Assembly (NCBI GenBank): GCA_020847635.1
Contig: JADLBQ010000072.1
Coordinates: forward strand, 1 to 64,000
Length of the DNA stretch: 64,000 nucleotides
Direction of reading: 5' to 3'
DNA from: Bacteroidia bacterium
GTDB lineage: Bacteria > Bacteroidota > Bacteroidia > AKYH767-A > OLB10
Shown: piece after piece, positions 1 through 9,692 of the stretch
How positions within the stretch are numbered: position 1 is the first letter of the stretch
How the letters are laid out: the number at the start of each line of letters is the position of its first letter
Program-made: the position numbers and the translations under genes
The notes under the pieces: model-generated
What the model saw: only the letters and a program-made list of their open reading frames with translations
Database searches by the model: none
What the model was told of the DNA's origin: nothing

Positions 1-530
1 GGGAAATCTCGTATAAGTCCCTTCCTTTTCCGAGAAACCAATCCTGCCGGAAAAATTAAAACACACTTCTCAGAGGCGTATAGCTCATCAATAGCGCGGA
101 GACTTTGCCGTGCATTCTTGGCATGTTTATCCACTCCGATGAACAGGGGTGCCAGGTTTTTTATTTGAAGCAGAATATCATTTACAATAAACATGATATC
201 CTGTCTTTTCTGAGAAACCACCTTGATTAAGGCCATCGCATCCAGTCCTCCAAGTGGATGATTCGAGGCGATGATCACTCCTCCTGAAGCTGGGATGTGC
301 TCAGCTCCTGTGAATTGAATCCGGAGTTGAAACAGGTTAATAATGGCATCTGCAAACTCCAGCCCCTCTTTGTGACCCTCCCTTTTTATAAACTCATTAA
401 TTTCATCTTCATGAACAAGTTTTCTGATATAATTCAGTACCCCATCGGGAATGATCCTGTAAAGAGAAGGATTCTTATCCTTAAAAACATGGTGAATATC
501 TATCAGCTTTTTTGCAGAATCTGTTTCCAT
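1..530 (-). CDS. Lysophospholipid acyltransferase family protein, cut by the left window edge
   Basis: Not in the ORF track because it runs off the window. Translating the minus strand from the ATG at 528-530 gives an open frame starting METDSAKKLIDIHHV. It contains NHPLGGLDA, the NHx4D-type catalytic block of the PlsC/LPLAT family, and further on IFPAGLVSRKRK, which fits the family's substrate-binding FPEG/FPAG block. Such enzymes acylate lyso-lipids at the inner face of the cytoplasmic membrane; the real substrate here (glycerolipid, ornithine or glycine lipid) cannot be told. It starts 13 nt after the stop of the GT2 gene, so it is probably the third gene of a flippase-like/GT2/acyltransferase operon. 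The C-terminus is missing. Confidence 0.8.
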   Translation of the reverse strand, partial: METDSAKKLIDIHHVFKDKNPSLYRIIPDGVLNYIRKLVHEDEINEFIKREGHKEGLEFADAIINLFQLRIQFTGAEHIPASGGVIIASNHPLGGLDAMALIKVVSQKRQDIMFIVNDILLQIKNLAPLFIGVDKHAKNARQSLRAIDELYASEKCVLIFPAGLVSRKRKGLIRDF

Positions 531-543
531 AATCAAGTCCCAT

Positions 544-1677
544 TCAGGAATTGTGTGTTCTTTCTTTCCAAACATATTTCCTTCTCATTGCAAGTACTGT
601 TATGGTTGTCAGGTAAACAGGGTAAATAAGTACTGTTACAATAAGAGGAAGTACCCCTGTTATGTTCTGATAAAAGCGATTGACCGTTACTAAAAATATA
701 ATATCGGCAGTAGTTTTAAGCAGAAACATAAGAGCGGCAGCTTGAAGCAAAGCTGGCATAAAAATACCAAGAAGAAACCCGAAAAGCATAATGGCATTTA
801 CAAAAAAGAGAAATAATGCTAGTATAATAACCGGGATTGAAAAGTATTCTGTTGTTTTTGATGCCCAGCGAATTCGCTGCTGAATAAATGCTGATAGATT
901 CTTAGAGGCCGGTGTAAATACCATTGCTTCGTTCATTTTAATAAAAGAAACAGCACATGGATTTTGTTTTGCAACATTCAATAAAAAGAACGTATCATCA
1001 CCGGATGGGGAGTGTTCGGAAGGCTCCAGCCTCCCACTATGTATAAATGCTGATTTACTGAACACCATATTCGCAGCGTTGATCAGAATTGGCTTTTGAT
1101 GGGCAATCAACGCGGCAGATGAGGCAGACAGTGACATAAACTCGATTTGCTGAACCTGTTCAAACAAGTCTTTACCCTGCAGTGATACTGGTCCGGCTGA
1201 GATCTTGGCATGAGCAGTCAAATGAACTTCCACCATGGTCTTTAACCACTGATTATTCATCCGGCAATCTGCATCTGTCATGACAATCAGCTCGTTGCTG
1301 GTTGTACTTACTGCTGCAGCAAGAGCAAATTTCTTTCCAGGTTTCTGCTCTTTAGCCGCTTTCAGTATTTTAATGGTTCTTTCAGGATAGCTGACCTTAA
1401 ACTCTTTGACTTTTGAAACCGAATCATCCTCAGAAAAATCATCTGAAATAATGATTTCTACTTTTTCATAAGGGTAATCCTGTTCAATTAAACAATTCAG
1501 AAGGTTCTCAATGGTGTTACTTTCATTCCTCATACACACAACAATGCTGACAGGGACGGATACTCCAGGCTGCTTTTCAGATTTGACCTTGTTCCAGCCT
1601 ACCAGCAGGATGAAAATAAAGACACAATAAAGTAACCCTGCAAAAACAAAAACGAGGTCAGGCAGATTTAGTATCAT
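544..1677 (-). CDS. Membrane-bound family 2 glycosyltransferase (processive type)
   Basis: The 377-aa protein begins with one membrane segment (about residues 8-28). A GT2 catalytic domain follows, with a typical PVSIVVCMRNE start, a TDADC metal/nucleotide-sugar motif near residue 135 and QQRIRW near 268, the Q(Q/R)xRW acceptor motif of processive enzymes. The C-terminus has three or so hydrophobic segments. It should transfer sugars from a nucleotide donor to a lipid or growing polysaccharide at the cytoplasmic membrane. The start overlaps the upstream gene by 20 nt, implying translational coupling. The acceptor cannot be deduced. Confidence 0.85.
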   Translation of the reverse strand: MILNLPDLVFVFAGLLYCVFIFILLVGWNKVKSEKQPGVSVPVSIVVCMRNESNTIENLLNCLIEQDYPYEKVEIIISDDFSEDDSVSKVKEFKVSYPERTIKILKAAKEQKPGKKFALAAAVSTTSNELIVMTDADCRMNNQWLKTMVEVHLTAHAKISAGPVSLQGKDLFEQVQQIEFMSLSASSAALIAHQKPILINAANMVFSKSAFIHSGRLEPSEHSPSGDDTFFLLNVAKQNPCAVSFIKMNEAMVFTPASKNLSAFIQQRIRWASKTTEYFSIPVIILALFLFFVNAIMLFGFLLGIFMPALLQAAALMFLLKTTADIIFLVTVNRFYQNITGVLPLIVTVLIYPVYLTTITVLAMRRKYVWKERTHNS

Positions 1678-2641
1678 GTTTTGAAACTCTGATTTTCAAT
1701 AACGACAAAGCACCCAGAACCGAGGGGATTGCCAGGTTAATAATCCACAAGAAGAAGGAAGCAGCAATAATAACGGGTTCGGGTGCATTTGAATATTGAG
1801 CCAAAAAGTAAACTGTTACCGAACTACGGGTAATCACTTCTGTAACAGCAAATGTCGGAATAATAGCCAGTACCAGGAAGATCATACTGATTGCAGCAGC
1901 CTCATTGATCCACCCGAAACTGATTCCGAAAACATGAAGTAACAGGATAAATTGAAATGTAAAAACTGCATACCTGATAATTGAAAAGAATGCAACTTTT
2001 AACAAGTCCCTGAAATTAAAAAGGGAAAGAACTTCAATATAAGCATCTGCTTTCTTTAACCATTTAATTTGATGGAGCCACTTGTAAATATTACCGAGAT
2101 TAAAATATAGAACAATTAGCACAATAAGTGCGACCAGTGTAACAGCAGTAATAAATGAAAAATAGGTATTCTCATTTTCCACTGCTGTTTGGGTCATAAA
2201 TACAATCGACAGCCCCCCGGCAATGAGGGTAATAAGTAACTGACTCATGCTTCCAATAACCGATGCAACTGACCCTTTGATTCGTGTTTTAAAAGGGAGA
2301 TGTAAAACGCGGCCAGCAAATTCTCCAACCCGGTTTGGTGTAAAAAAACTCACTGTAATTCCTGTAAAAACCGATAAAACAGAAGCTGAGAATGATACCG
2401 GAGTTATTTTTCCTGCTAGTAATTTCCATTTAACTGCTTCAGTTAACCAGTTTACAAGCATTAAGACGAAAATGAAGGCTATTAACCATTCCGAATTACT
2501 TGTACTCAGGATTTCACTCAACTCTTCAACCGACTGACTGAAGGATTCCTTGTTTCTTACAGAGAGAACAATCATCCATACTGACAGGCCAGCAACAATT
2601 ACTTTTAATAAAAAGATGAAAAACTTTTTTGTACGTATCAT
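1658..2641 (-). CDS. Lysylphosphatidylglycerol synthase TM-region (UPF0104/YbhN-like) membrane protein
   Basis: This is a polytopic membrane protein of about 327 aa with the family signature [21 protein letters not shown] and repeated hydrophobic helices. It corresponds to the flippase half of MprF/AglD-type proteins (Pfam LPG_synthase_TM) without the aminoacyltransferase domain. I choose the ATG at 2641 (MIRTKKFF). The ORF-track start at 2683 is a TTG that adds 14 polar residues and lies closer to the divergent ruvC gene. It heads an operon with a GT2 and an acyltransferase, which suggests movement or elongation of a membrane glycolipid; that role is inference. Confidence 0.8.
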   Translation of the reverse strand: MIRTKKFFIFLLKVIVAGLSVWMIVLSVRNKESFSQSVEELSEILSTSNSEWLIAFIFVLMLVNWLTEAVKWKLLAGKITPVSFSASVLSVFTGITVSFFTPNRVGEFAGRVLHLPFKTRIKGSVASVIGSMSQLLITLIAGGLSIVFMTQTAVENENTYFSFITAVTLVALIVLIVLYFNLGNIYKWLHQIKWLKKADAYIEVLSLFNFRDLLKVAFFSIIRYAVFTFQFILLLHVFGISFGWINEAAAISMIFLVLAIIPTFAVTEVITRSSVTVYFLAQYSNAPEPVIIAASFFLWIINLAIPSVLGALSLLKIRVSKHDTKSA

Positions 2642-2753
2642 TTTATTCCGGCTTAAGTACTGTAACTTTAAATCCCGAAACAATGTTAAGGAAACAGATG
2701 CTAAAAATTACCTGGATTACTTTCAATTTTCACAGGAATATAAACCGAAAGTA

Positions 2754-3299
2754 ATGGTTGAGAGAATCATCATGGGAGTTGATCCGGGCACTAATGTGAT
2801 GGGCTATGGCCTTATCTGCATTGATAATCATCAGTTAAAACTGATAGCAGCAGGAGTGGTAAGAATGGAAAAACTGCATGATCATGCATTGAAGCTCAAA
2901 CGCGTTTTTGAGCGTACTCTGATGTTGATTGACGAATACCATCCGGATGAGATGGCTATAGAAGCTCCATTTTTTGGGAAAAATGTTCAGTCTATGTTAA
3001 AGCTTGGCAGAGCTCAGGGAGTTGCAATTGCCGCTGCTCTCTATCGTTCAGTTCCTGTTGTTGAGTACTCTCCCAAAAAAATCAAACTTAGTATAACCGG
3101 TAATGGCAATGCTTCTAAAGAACAGGTTTCAGCTATGCTTCAGCAAATGATGAAATTTCGTGAGAGTCCGAAATTTCTTGATGCTACGGATGGCCTGGCT
3201 GCTGCGGTTTGTCATTTCTTCCAGGGATTAGCCAAGAAGCAGTGTGACAAAAAGAATTGGTCAGATTATATTAATTCCAATCCCGACAAGGTTTGCTGA
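2754..3299 (+). CDS. ruvC: Crossover junction endodeoxyribonuclease RuvC
   Basis: RuvC resolves Holliday junctions with RuvAB. From the ATG at 2754 ([13 protein letters not shown]) the protein is 181 aa, the usual length. All four catalytic acids are visible: D10 in [13 protein letters not shown]70 in [11 protein letters not shown], and D143 and D146 in [12 protein letters not shown]. The ORF-track start at 2550 would add 68 unrelated residues overlapping the opposite gene, so I reject it. It stands alone here, divergent from the flippase-like gene and convergent with the HIT gene. ruvA and ruvB are not in the window. Confidence 0.95.
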   Translation: MVERIIMGVDPGTNVMGYGLICIDNHQLKLIAAGVVRMEKLHDHALKLKRVFERTLMLIDEYHPDEMAIEAPFFGKNVQSMLKLGRAQGVAIAAALYRSVPVVEYSPKKIKLSITGNGNASKEQVSAMLQQMMKFRESPKFLDATDGLAAAVCHFFQGLAKKQCDKKNWSDYINSNPDKVC

Positions 3300-3355
3300 A
3301 TTCCTGCTGTACAAAATTTAACACAGTTGCTCATCAAACTATTTCTGCAATCTTA

Positions 3356-3371
3356 GCAATTTTTTAATTGC
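3356..3371 (+). terminator. Weak hairpin downstream of ruvC
   Basis: GCAATT-TTTT-AATTGC forms a perfect 6-bp stem with a T4 loop, followed by ATTTATTCT. It lies 56 nt after the ruvC stop between convergent genes. It is short and AU-rich, so it is only a weak terminator candidate. Confidence 0.25.
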
Positions 3372-3474
3372 ATTTATTCTATTCAAGAACATGCTCTGAA
3401 CGCTCCCTTTCAGGGTACGGTTGTTCTATATACTGAAATCAACGGATGGTTTTTAAGCAGTTAAATCTTCAGGG

Positions 3475-3882
3475 TTACAATATTGATGCAGGCAGGAACT
3501 CTCTTATATTATTGCAGATCTGTCTCATTTCATCATCACTGAATTTTTGTTTTGCTTTACTGAAATTAATATCATCAACTGAATTAATTGGAATCAGATG
3601 AATATGAACGTGCGGTACTTCCAGCCCAACGACAGCAATTCCGATTCGGCTGCAGGGAATTGCCTTTTCTATCGCATGAGCCACTACCTTACAAAAAGGC
3701 ATAATTCTTTCCATTAAACTATCCTCCAGGTTGAAAAGGTAATCCGTCTCCTGCCTTGTAACAACCAGCACATGTCCTTTTTTAACAGGATTTATATCCA
3801 GAAACGCAAAGAAGTCCTTATTCTCAGCTATTTTATAACAGGGAATTTCGCCACTGATAATTCTGGAGAACAGGGTTGCCAT
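3475..3882 (-). CDS. HIT family (histidine triad, HINT-like) nucleotide hydrolase/transferase
   Basis: This 135-aa protein carries the histidine triad HVHIHL (H91, H93, H95), the nucleotide-phosphate binding and catalytic motif of HINT proteins. It also has the N-terminal family block starting LFSRIISGEIP and ending near DINPVKKGHVLV. HINT enzymes cleave purine phosphoramidates and adenylates in the cytoplasm; the physiological substrate is usually unknown. Its ATG overlaps the greA stop by one base (TAATG), so the two are co-translated as a greA-HIT pair. No C-terminal extension or other domain is present. Confidence 0.92.
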   Translation of the reverse strand: MATLFSRIISGEIPCYKIAENKDFFAFLDINPVKKGHVLVVTRQETDYLFNLEDSLMERIMPFCKVVAHAIEKAIPCSRIGIAVVGLEVPHVHIHLIPINSVDDINFSKAKQKFSDDEMRQICNNIREFLPASIL

Positions 3883-4355
3883 TACCGCGAGATTTCAAGA
3901 ATTTTGAAATTCATTTTACCTGAGGGTACCTCAATCTCTACTGTTTCGCCAATTGTTTTTCCCAGTAATCCTTTAGCAATTGGAGATACGACAGAAATTT
4001 TTCCTGCTTTAATATCGGCCTCCTTCTCAGTAACGAGGGTATAAGTCAGAGTTTTGTTATTGTCAAGATTTAGAATTTTAACCGTACACAGCACAGTAAT
4101 CCTGGAAGTATCAATCTGCGATTCATCCAGAACTCGGGAATTACTCAGCATTGCTTCCAGCTTGGATATTTTAAGCTCAAGTAATCCCTGAGCATCCTTG
4201 GCAGCATCGTATTCAGCATTTTCAGAAAGATCTCCTTTATCTCTGGCCTCAGCAATTTGCCTGGTAATAGCCGGTCTTTCGATATTCTTTAAATGATTCA
4301 ATTCTTCCTGAAGTTTTTTAAGCCCATCGGCAGTGAAATAATGAATGTCAGACAT
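3882..4355 (-). CDS. greA: Transcription elongation factor GreA
   Basis: At 157 aa it has the normal GreA length. The N-terminal coiled coil begins YFTADGLKKLQEELNHLK and includes RQIAEARDKGDLSENAEYDAA. Its tip carries the acidic residues (D and E around 41-46) that reach the RNA polymerase secondary channel. The C-terminal FKBP-like domain contains VVSPIAKGLLGKTIGE. GreA stimulates RNA polymerase to cleave backtracked transcripts. It lies downstream of a strong hairpin that separates it from the PorV-like gene, and it overlaps the HIT gene by one base. Confidence 0.95.
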   Translation of the reverse strand: MSDIHYFTADGLKKLQEELNHLKNIERPAITRQIAEARDKGDLSENAEYDAAKDAQGLLELKISKLEAMLSNSRVLDESQIDTSRITVLCTVKILNLDNNKTLTYTLVTEKEADIKAGKISVVSPIAKGLLGKTIGETVEIEVPSGKMNFKILEISR

Positions 4356-4371
4356 AGTACTTAAAATGAAA

Positions 4372-4396
4372 GGAGACCTTGATTAACAAGGTCTCC
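4372..4396 (-). terminator. Intrinsic terminator of the TonB receptor/PorV operon
   Basis: The inverted repeat GGAGACCTTG-ATTAA-CAAGGTCTCC is a perfect 10-bp stem with a 5-nt loop. On the minus strand it is followed by TTTCATTTT. It starts about 20 nt after the stop of the PorV/PorQ-like gene and just before greA, so it most likely ends that operon, possibly with read-through to greA. Confidence 0.7.
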
Positions 4397-4416
4397 TGAA
4401 GTTAAAATCTTGTTTA

Positions 4417-5475
4417 TTAGAGTGAGATTCTAAGGCCGAAACTATGAGTTCCGTCAAAGAAATGAGTTGTGCGGTAAGAATAATCAATTCCCAGCCTTTT
4501 GCCACTCTTTCCAAGTGGAATTTCAACTGTTGCTCCGCCTGAAAGCCCTTTAGAGGCAGTAAAGGTATCTTCTTCGTTTGCAGCATCCTTTTCATAGGCA
4601 TATCCGCCTCTGAGGCTGAAAAGCTTTTTGAATGAATATTCAAGCCCAAAAATAAACTGGTCATTTGTAAATGAGTTTGAATAGAATGCTCCAGCAACTG
4701 TTAAAATATGGTTTTCAGCCAGCTTCCAATCGTAAGCAGCACCAATAGCCATTACAGAAGGTAACTCAAACCGATCTGCCCGTTGTTCTAATGTCATTTG
4801 ATAGTTACTAAGAACAGGGGGATCTCCTCTGAATGAAAGCCCGTCTCCCGAATAATTTAATGTTGAACCAACATTTTTCAAAGTTAATCCAAACCGAAGG
4901 TTATTCTCCTCTTCGTTCCAGCCCGTGATGTATTGAATTCCGGCATCAAAAGAAACACCGGAAGCCTTTGCATCAGCAATTGATTCACTTATTAAACGAA
5001 CGGTTGCACCTCCGTGAATACTTTTTGAAAAAGATTTCGAGTAGGATAATCCCAGATTAAAAAACTGGGGCGTATAATAGCCAATGCCTCCTTCCGGAAT
5101 ATCCACCGTTGTCATTTTAATATCACCGAAATCCATTGCCATCAGAGAAACACCGATTGCACCTGATTCACCGACTCCGGTTGAAAATCCGGCTGCATTA
5201 ATTCTGATATCACTTCCTTTCAGATAATTGGTATGGGTAAAATAGATTTCAGGTCTGCGTGTAAGTGCCATTCCGGCCACATTGAGAAACATTGATTCAA
5301 CTCCTTTTGAACCGGCAATATTCACTCCTCCCCAACCCGAACCTCTTGCCCATGGATTAATCAGCAATTCTGATGCTCCTGCCTGACCTGCCCGGTCGTT
5401 GTTTCCGGCAAATGTTGACATAGCAGTAATCATAATTCCTGCTAATAACAGTGTCGTCTTTTTGATCAGTTTCAT
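4417..5475 (-). CDS. PorV/PorQ family outer-membrane beta-barrel protein
   Basis: The 352-aa protein has a signal peptide (MKLIKKTTLLLAGIMITAMSTFAGN) and a FadL-like/UPF0164 barrel pattern of alternating strands ending in the aromatic SFGLRISL strand. The N-terminal block AGASELLINPWARGSG followed by SMFLNVAGMAL is typical of PorV/PorQ relatives. In T9SS, PorV shuttles cargo from the SprA translocon to the attachment complex and PorQ belongs to that complex; which role this paralogue has is unknown. It follows the 1380-aa secreted protein by 38 nt and is the last gene before the strong terminator, so it is probably dedicated to that neighbour. True porV normally sits near porU, which is absent here. 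Confidence 0.8.
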   Translation of the reverse strand: MKLIKKTTLLLAGIMITAMSTFAGNNDRAGQAGASELLINPWARGSGWGGVNIAGSKGVESMFLNVAGMALTRRPEIYFTHTNYLKGSDIRINAAGFSTGVGESGAIGVSLMAMDFGDIKMTTVDIPEGGIGYYTPQFFNLGLSYSKSFSKSIHGGATVRLISESIADAKASGVSFDAGIQYITGWNEEENNLRFGLTLKNVGSTLNYSGDGLSFRGDPPVLSNYQMTLEQRADRFELPSVMAIGAAYDWKLAENHILTVAGAFYSNSFTNDQFIFGLEYSFKKLFSLRGGYAYEKDAANEEDTFTASKGLSGGATVEIPLGKSGKRLGIDYSYRTTHFFDGTHSFGLRISL

Positions 5476-5513
5476 ATCTCTTTTTCTTTATCGGTTTTGT
5501 TAGTTAATAATTA

Positions 5514-8500
5514 TCAGAAGGTGTCAAGGTCAATAGGTCTCATGATTCCAAACCATTTGAAAGTACGTTCGCCCAAGTCAGGTGAACTCACATGAATCAG
5601 ATAAATTCCACTTCCTATTGTAATACCTTTATGATTTTTAAGATCCCAGTCTATAAAGGTGGCTGTATTCGGATTTTTCAAATCTTCTGTTGTGCCGCCT
5701 GCTGAGTTATCACTTGCAACCGAACGGTTGAATTTACGAACCAGCGTTCCATTCAGGTTGAAAATTGTTACTGTACACTTGCTCGGAAGGTTAATAATTC
5801 TAACACGGTTATCTAACTGACCGGCTACACTGGAGGTTCCTTCATAAGCAGAATAGGCATAATAAGGATTGGGAACGATTCCAACCAGATCAAGAGCATT
5901 TTTAGCTGCTTCCAGGTTTCCCTTTGACGGAGCCAAATCACCGGTTGAGAATGTGTAATAAGGATTGAAGCCATTGGCAGGTGCTGTTGCTGTTACCAGT
6001 CCTGCTCCCGTAAATTTAGTTGCCGGGCCAGAAGCAACAAATGATGCTCCAATCTGGCTATATGTTGTTCCATTATAAGTAACTGGTGTGCTGCATACAT
6101 AATATGTACTTCCGATATTCAAGTCATTGTCATTATTTAAAGCAGGACTACCGGCTAAAGGACGATAAGATCGGGCAACGCGTAATCTGATAGTTGCATC
6201 ACTCGCTAATAATTTCTTACCTGCTGCAACTAACGGCAAACTTACCCACATGCAGTCTTTCCAAACATTTCTTCTTATTGTGTTATTATTAAGCGTTGCA
6301 GCCGAGTCAAGCATTTTTGCAATAAATGCACAGCCGTCATATGCTGGAACGTCAGTTTTTCCGGCCACATTATCACCGTTGTGACCAAACACATAGATAT
6401 AATGCATTCCACCGAAAAAGACCGAATCAAGGGAATTGTTATTCTTGAATTTCTGATCTGTTGGATTCCAAATCATATCACCTCCGTTCTGAGCGCCTAA
6501 CATCGAGTTCTCACCATAGGCAATATTCAATCTCTCACCTGTTTCCAGATTTATTGCATAACCCGGGAACCAACCCATTCCTGTTGCCATAACGGATAAA
6601 TCTCCTCCCATTACTCCATCTTTATCAATTGAGGGTGATTTCCTCAGATCAAACTTCTTAGCATTACCAAATGTCTCAGTCATGATATTTCCCATTTCAA
6701 TTACTGCTGCACGGCTCCACTTGCTGCGGTCATTGGTAATAACAAGATCAACACTTGCCAACCCGGTTTTAGCGGTTGCTGTTGGAGACAACTGAACCTG
6801 TGCTTCAGCTACTCCTGTATATTTCGGAGCATAGTACTTATCCTGGTCCTTAGCTGCAAGTTTAAAAGGTGCCCAGGTACCGTCAATAACTGTTTCATAA
6901 ACCTGATCATCATCTATTCCAACATAATCCAGGAAGTTTCCTGAATTTATAGTTCCGCTGCGGATCCAGTTTTCAGGTGTTTCTCCATCTGCATCCTTTA
7001 CTCCTGTCAGCCACCTTTGGGTATTATCTGAGAAAGAAATTGTTCCTTGCAAAAATCCATTATTGATGGCTCCGATTTTACCTGCTTCAACAACATTATT
7101 AATCATTGTTGAAAGGCCCCATGAATAATCTGTTCCATTAAAACGACCTTGCATAATTTCTTCATTCGAATAGCCAATGGCGAAATCTGACTTATCTGTA
7201 ATTCCACTACTCAATTCTTTCATATACCAATAATTGGTATCAGCAACTCCGTCAAATCGGACCTCAAAAGATCCACCCTTAACTAAGGTTGGGTCATATA
7301 CTTTTACTCCGATAGGAGCTGCCGAATTTTTATAAACCGGATTGAATGCTATGTTGTTCGCTAATATTTCATTCACGGTTTCTGTGGTTAAGTCAATAAC
7401 ATTCCCGCCATTTCCTTGTCCTTCAATCCGCTTCACTGATGGACTGCTCCCATAAAGAGCATTAAGCACCATTCCACCTGCTTCAACTTGCTGCGGATGT
7501 GGAATAGCTGAATATATTTTTACATTATTACGACCTGCCTTGTAAGGCTTTTGCTGACCTTCCAGCATAGTTGGATCAAAAGGATTAAACTCAGAATAAT
7601 TGTTGTAAGCATAAGCGATTGCCAAGTAGTAATAAGTCTTAAAATTAACTAAATCATTTGCTCCTTTTGCAAACAAATCTTTGCTCACCTTAATTGTATG
7701 GACGATTCCTTTATCAGCACCGTTTACTTCTTCAACAGGAAGTAAAGCATTCAATGAGGCATCATACGTGAAATTGATTAACCTGCTGACTCCGTCTCGT
7801 ATATCACACTGAAGTAACAATCTTGCTTTGTCTGGATGTTTTAAATCTGCTGTTACAACACTTGCATCCGCAACTTGATAAATCTGATAACCCTGAAATT
7901 TAAAATGTTTATCTTCTTCCGGAACCGGAACACCGTTAACAGTTGATATCGTTGGATCAATTTCATCATAGAGCTCAATCTTATCCGTATAGGTGTTCTC
8001 CAGCGAAATGATTATCTGGCGATCTAATTCACGAATTGCCAGATCCGGAGCATCGGGCCCGTCTAACAGTTTAAAACAATTGTCGAAGAGTGACTGGGCT
8101 TTGTCATCAGCAAGCTTGATTAATTCCACTGAAGCCTGCGGACCTCCCTGATTGGCTTTAGCCCAAACGACTCCGGTAGTAATATAGTTTACAGCTCCGG
8201 GTTGCAGTGTGAATGGTCCTGCTGATTGTAAAAACCTTCTGTCAGCAGGCGCATTGCCGGAGGATGCTTCAGTCCAGTTTGGACATGCCGGATCAGTATC
8301 TCCGCCAAACATATAATTAACAGGCACTGTACCACCATATCCGTTTCCTCCGCAAGTCATAGGTGTACCATCTGTCCAGATCCCTCTCAAATAATTATAA
8401 TAGTGCTCAAGCAGGGACGGGTTTCCGGTAACTGACCAGTCATTTGCATAATAAACAAATTTTGACATAATAATTAACTCCGGCATATCGGTATCCGGCA

Positions 8501-9656
8501 CAGTCGCAACAACTACTCCATTATCATAAATATATGTGCAATCCACGCATCCGTCCTTGTCATTATCAATCCCATCACCAATATCAGCTTTAGGTCCCTG
8601 GAAAAAATCAACTCCAACGGAAGGAGGGTTAATCCCATATCCGGTTGCTCCTTCATCATCTGCATCTCCGTTATAACAGTAGCCTAACCCACGGTTCACA
8701 TCACATCCAACGTAATCATCATTGTAATAACCAAGATCCGGGTCAACCCATTGTCCAAAATAAGTTTCATTCAATGTAGAAAATGACCGGTTAACAATCT
8801 GGTATTTATAGAAGGTCATGTTGTTAATTTCATCATTTGACCGGAAAGCAAATGCCTGTGCCCTGATTTCGAGCCCGATAGCTGGTGATTCTGTTTCAGT
8901 TTTTACTCCTCCAACATCATTAAATACCCACCACATAGTTTGGTCTCCGAATAAAAAATCATCACATGTTACTTTTGTGTGAGTGGTTCCCGGTATAGGT
9001 ACTTCCGGAAAATCACCATCTAGTTTATAGCCTGGATAATCTCCTGCAGTATAATCATACACACCGTCACCGTTCACGTCAATAAAAGGAGCAAGATAGC
9101 GACCTTCAGAGGGGCTGCTTACATTTCCGTTACCAGGCCATTCCTTTATGCCTTTTGTTGCATTAGCCGGAATCGGATCATTTGCAAACTGTTGTACTTC
9201 TTCTTTGGTAACCCGAAAGTGTTTGTCAAAATCAATACAACGCTGAAACGAGATTGACATATTTGTGGTGTCCACCGGGCCAGCCCAAAAGTCATTTCCT
9301 CCGGATTGACGATAAGTTTGTGCAGCTGAAAGTATCTGACCACCCTGGTCAATACCCCCAATCCAAAGAGCACCGGCAAAAATTGAAAATTTATTGCTGT
9401 TTTTGGGTACCTCATATTTTGCATCTGATAAATCCCACCACATGTCTCCACCCACCAAAATTGTCGCTCTGATGTTATTAATATCCAGATCATTTTGTGC
9501 AGTTGTTGGTGCACAATCGGCAGCAGCTGCCTTGGGATTGGGTTTACCTTTTTTATTCGGATTACCCGGAACATTTTCTTTACCAAAGACATTTGCACTA
9601 CCTAATACAGATATCAGTGATAAACAGGCAATAGTGACTCTCGTTACGTTTTTCAT
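5514..9656 (-). CDS. Large secreted protein of unknown function with T9SS-like C-terminal domain
   Basis: The 1380-aa protein has a signal peptide (MKNVTRVTIACLSLISVLGSANVFG), a low-complexity PNKKGKPNPKAAA stretch and then a long region rich in Asp, Gly, Asn and aromatic residues. The C-terminus has LVGIVPNPYYAYSAYE, then VTIFNLNGTLVRKFNR and SGIYLIHVSSPDLGERTFKWFG. These blocks resemble the Ig-like fold of T9SS type-A sorting domains, but the tail extends past them with IMRPIDLDTF, so the secretion route is inference. Many DxDGD-like stretches (for example DVNGDGVYDYTAGDYPG) suggest calcium binding. No enzyme motif is recognised. It sits between a TonB receptor and a PorV/PorQ-like gene, all in one direction. 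Confidence 0.65.
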   Translation of the reverse strand: MKNVTRVTIACLSLISVLGSANVFGKENVPGNPNKKGKPNPKAAAADCAPTTAQNDLDINNIRATILVGGDMWWDLSDAKYEVPKNSNKFSIFAGALWIGGIDQGGQILSAAQTYRQSGGNDFWAGPVDTTNMSISFQRCIDFDKHFRVTKEEVQQFANDPIPANATKGIKEWPGNGNVSSPSEGRYLAPFIDVNGDGVYDYTAGDYPGYKLDGDFPEVPIPGTTHTKVTCDDFLFGDQTMWWVFNDVGGVKTETESPAIGLEIRAQAFAFRSNDEINNMTFYKYQIVNRSFSTLNETYFGQWVDPDLGYYNDDYVGCDVNRGLGYCYNGDADDEGATGYGINPPSVGVDFFQGPKADIGDGIDNDKDGCVDCTYIYDNGVVVATVPDTDMPELIIMSKFVYYANDWSVTGNPSLLEHYYNYLRGIWTDGTPMTCGGNGYGGTVPVNYMFGGDTDPACPNWTEASSGNAPADRRFLQSAGPFTLQPGAVNYITTGVVWAKANQGGPQASVELIKLADDKAQSLFDNCFKLLDGPDAPDLAIRELDRQIIISLENTYTDKIELYDEIDPTISTVNGVPVPEEDKHFKFQGYQIYQVADASVVTADLKHPDKARLLLQCDIRDGVSRLINFTYDASLNALLPVEEVNGADKGIVHTIKVSKDLFAKGANDLVNFKTYYYLAIAYAYNNYSEFNPFDPTMLEGQQKPYKAGRNNVKIYSAIPHPQQVEAGGMVLNALYGSSPSVKRIEGQGNGGNVIDLTTETVNEILANNIAFNPVYKNSAAPIGVKVYDPTLVKGGSFEVRFDGVADTNYWYMKELSSGITDKSDFAIGYSNEEIMQGRFNGTDYSWGLSTMINNVVEAGKIGAINNGFLQGTISFSDNTQRWLTGVKDADGETPENWIRSGTINSGNFLDYVGIDDDQVYETVIDGTWAPFKLAAKDQDKYYAPKYTGVAEAQVQLSPTATAKTGLASVDLVITNDRSKWSRAAVIEMGNIMTETFGNAKKFDLRKSPSIDKDGVMGGDLSVMATGMGWFPGYAINLETGERLNIAYGENSMLGAQNGGDMIWNPTDQKFKNNNSLDSVFFGGMHYIYVFGHNGDNVAGKTDVPAYDGCAFIAKMLDSAATLNNNTIRRNVWKDCMWVSLPLVAAGKKLLASDATIRLRVARSYRPLAGSPALNNDNDLNIGSTYYVCSTPVTYNGTTYSQIGASFVASGPATKFTGAGLVTATAPANGFNPYYTFSTGDLAPSKGNLEAAKNALDLVGIVPNPYYAYSAYEGTSSVAGQLDNRVRIINLPSKCTVTIFNLNGTLVRKFNRSVASDNSAGGTTEDLKNPNTATFIDWDLKNHKGITIGSGIYLIHVSSPDLGERTFKWFGIMRPIDLDTF

Positions 9657-9692
9657 AATTATTACGTTTATTCTTTTTCTTGCTTTTTGATA

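Noticed and set aside
297-629. Plus-strand ORF of 110 aa
   Set aside because: It is antisense to the acyltransferase and GT2 genes, whose family motifs read clearly on the minus strand.
2247-2537. Plus-strand ORF of 96 aa
   Set aside because: It lies wholly within the LPG-synthase-like gene on the opposite strand; a shadow frame.
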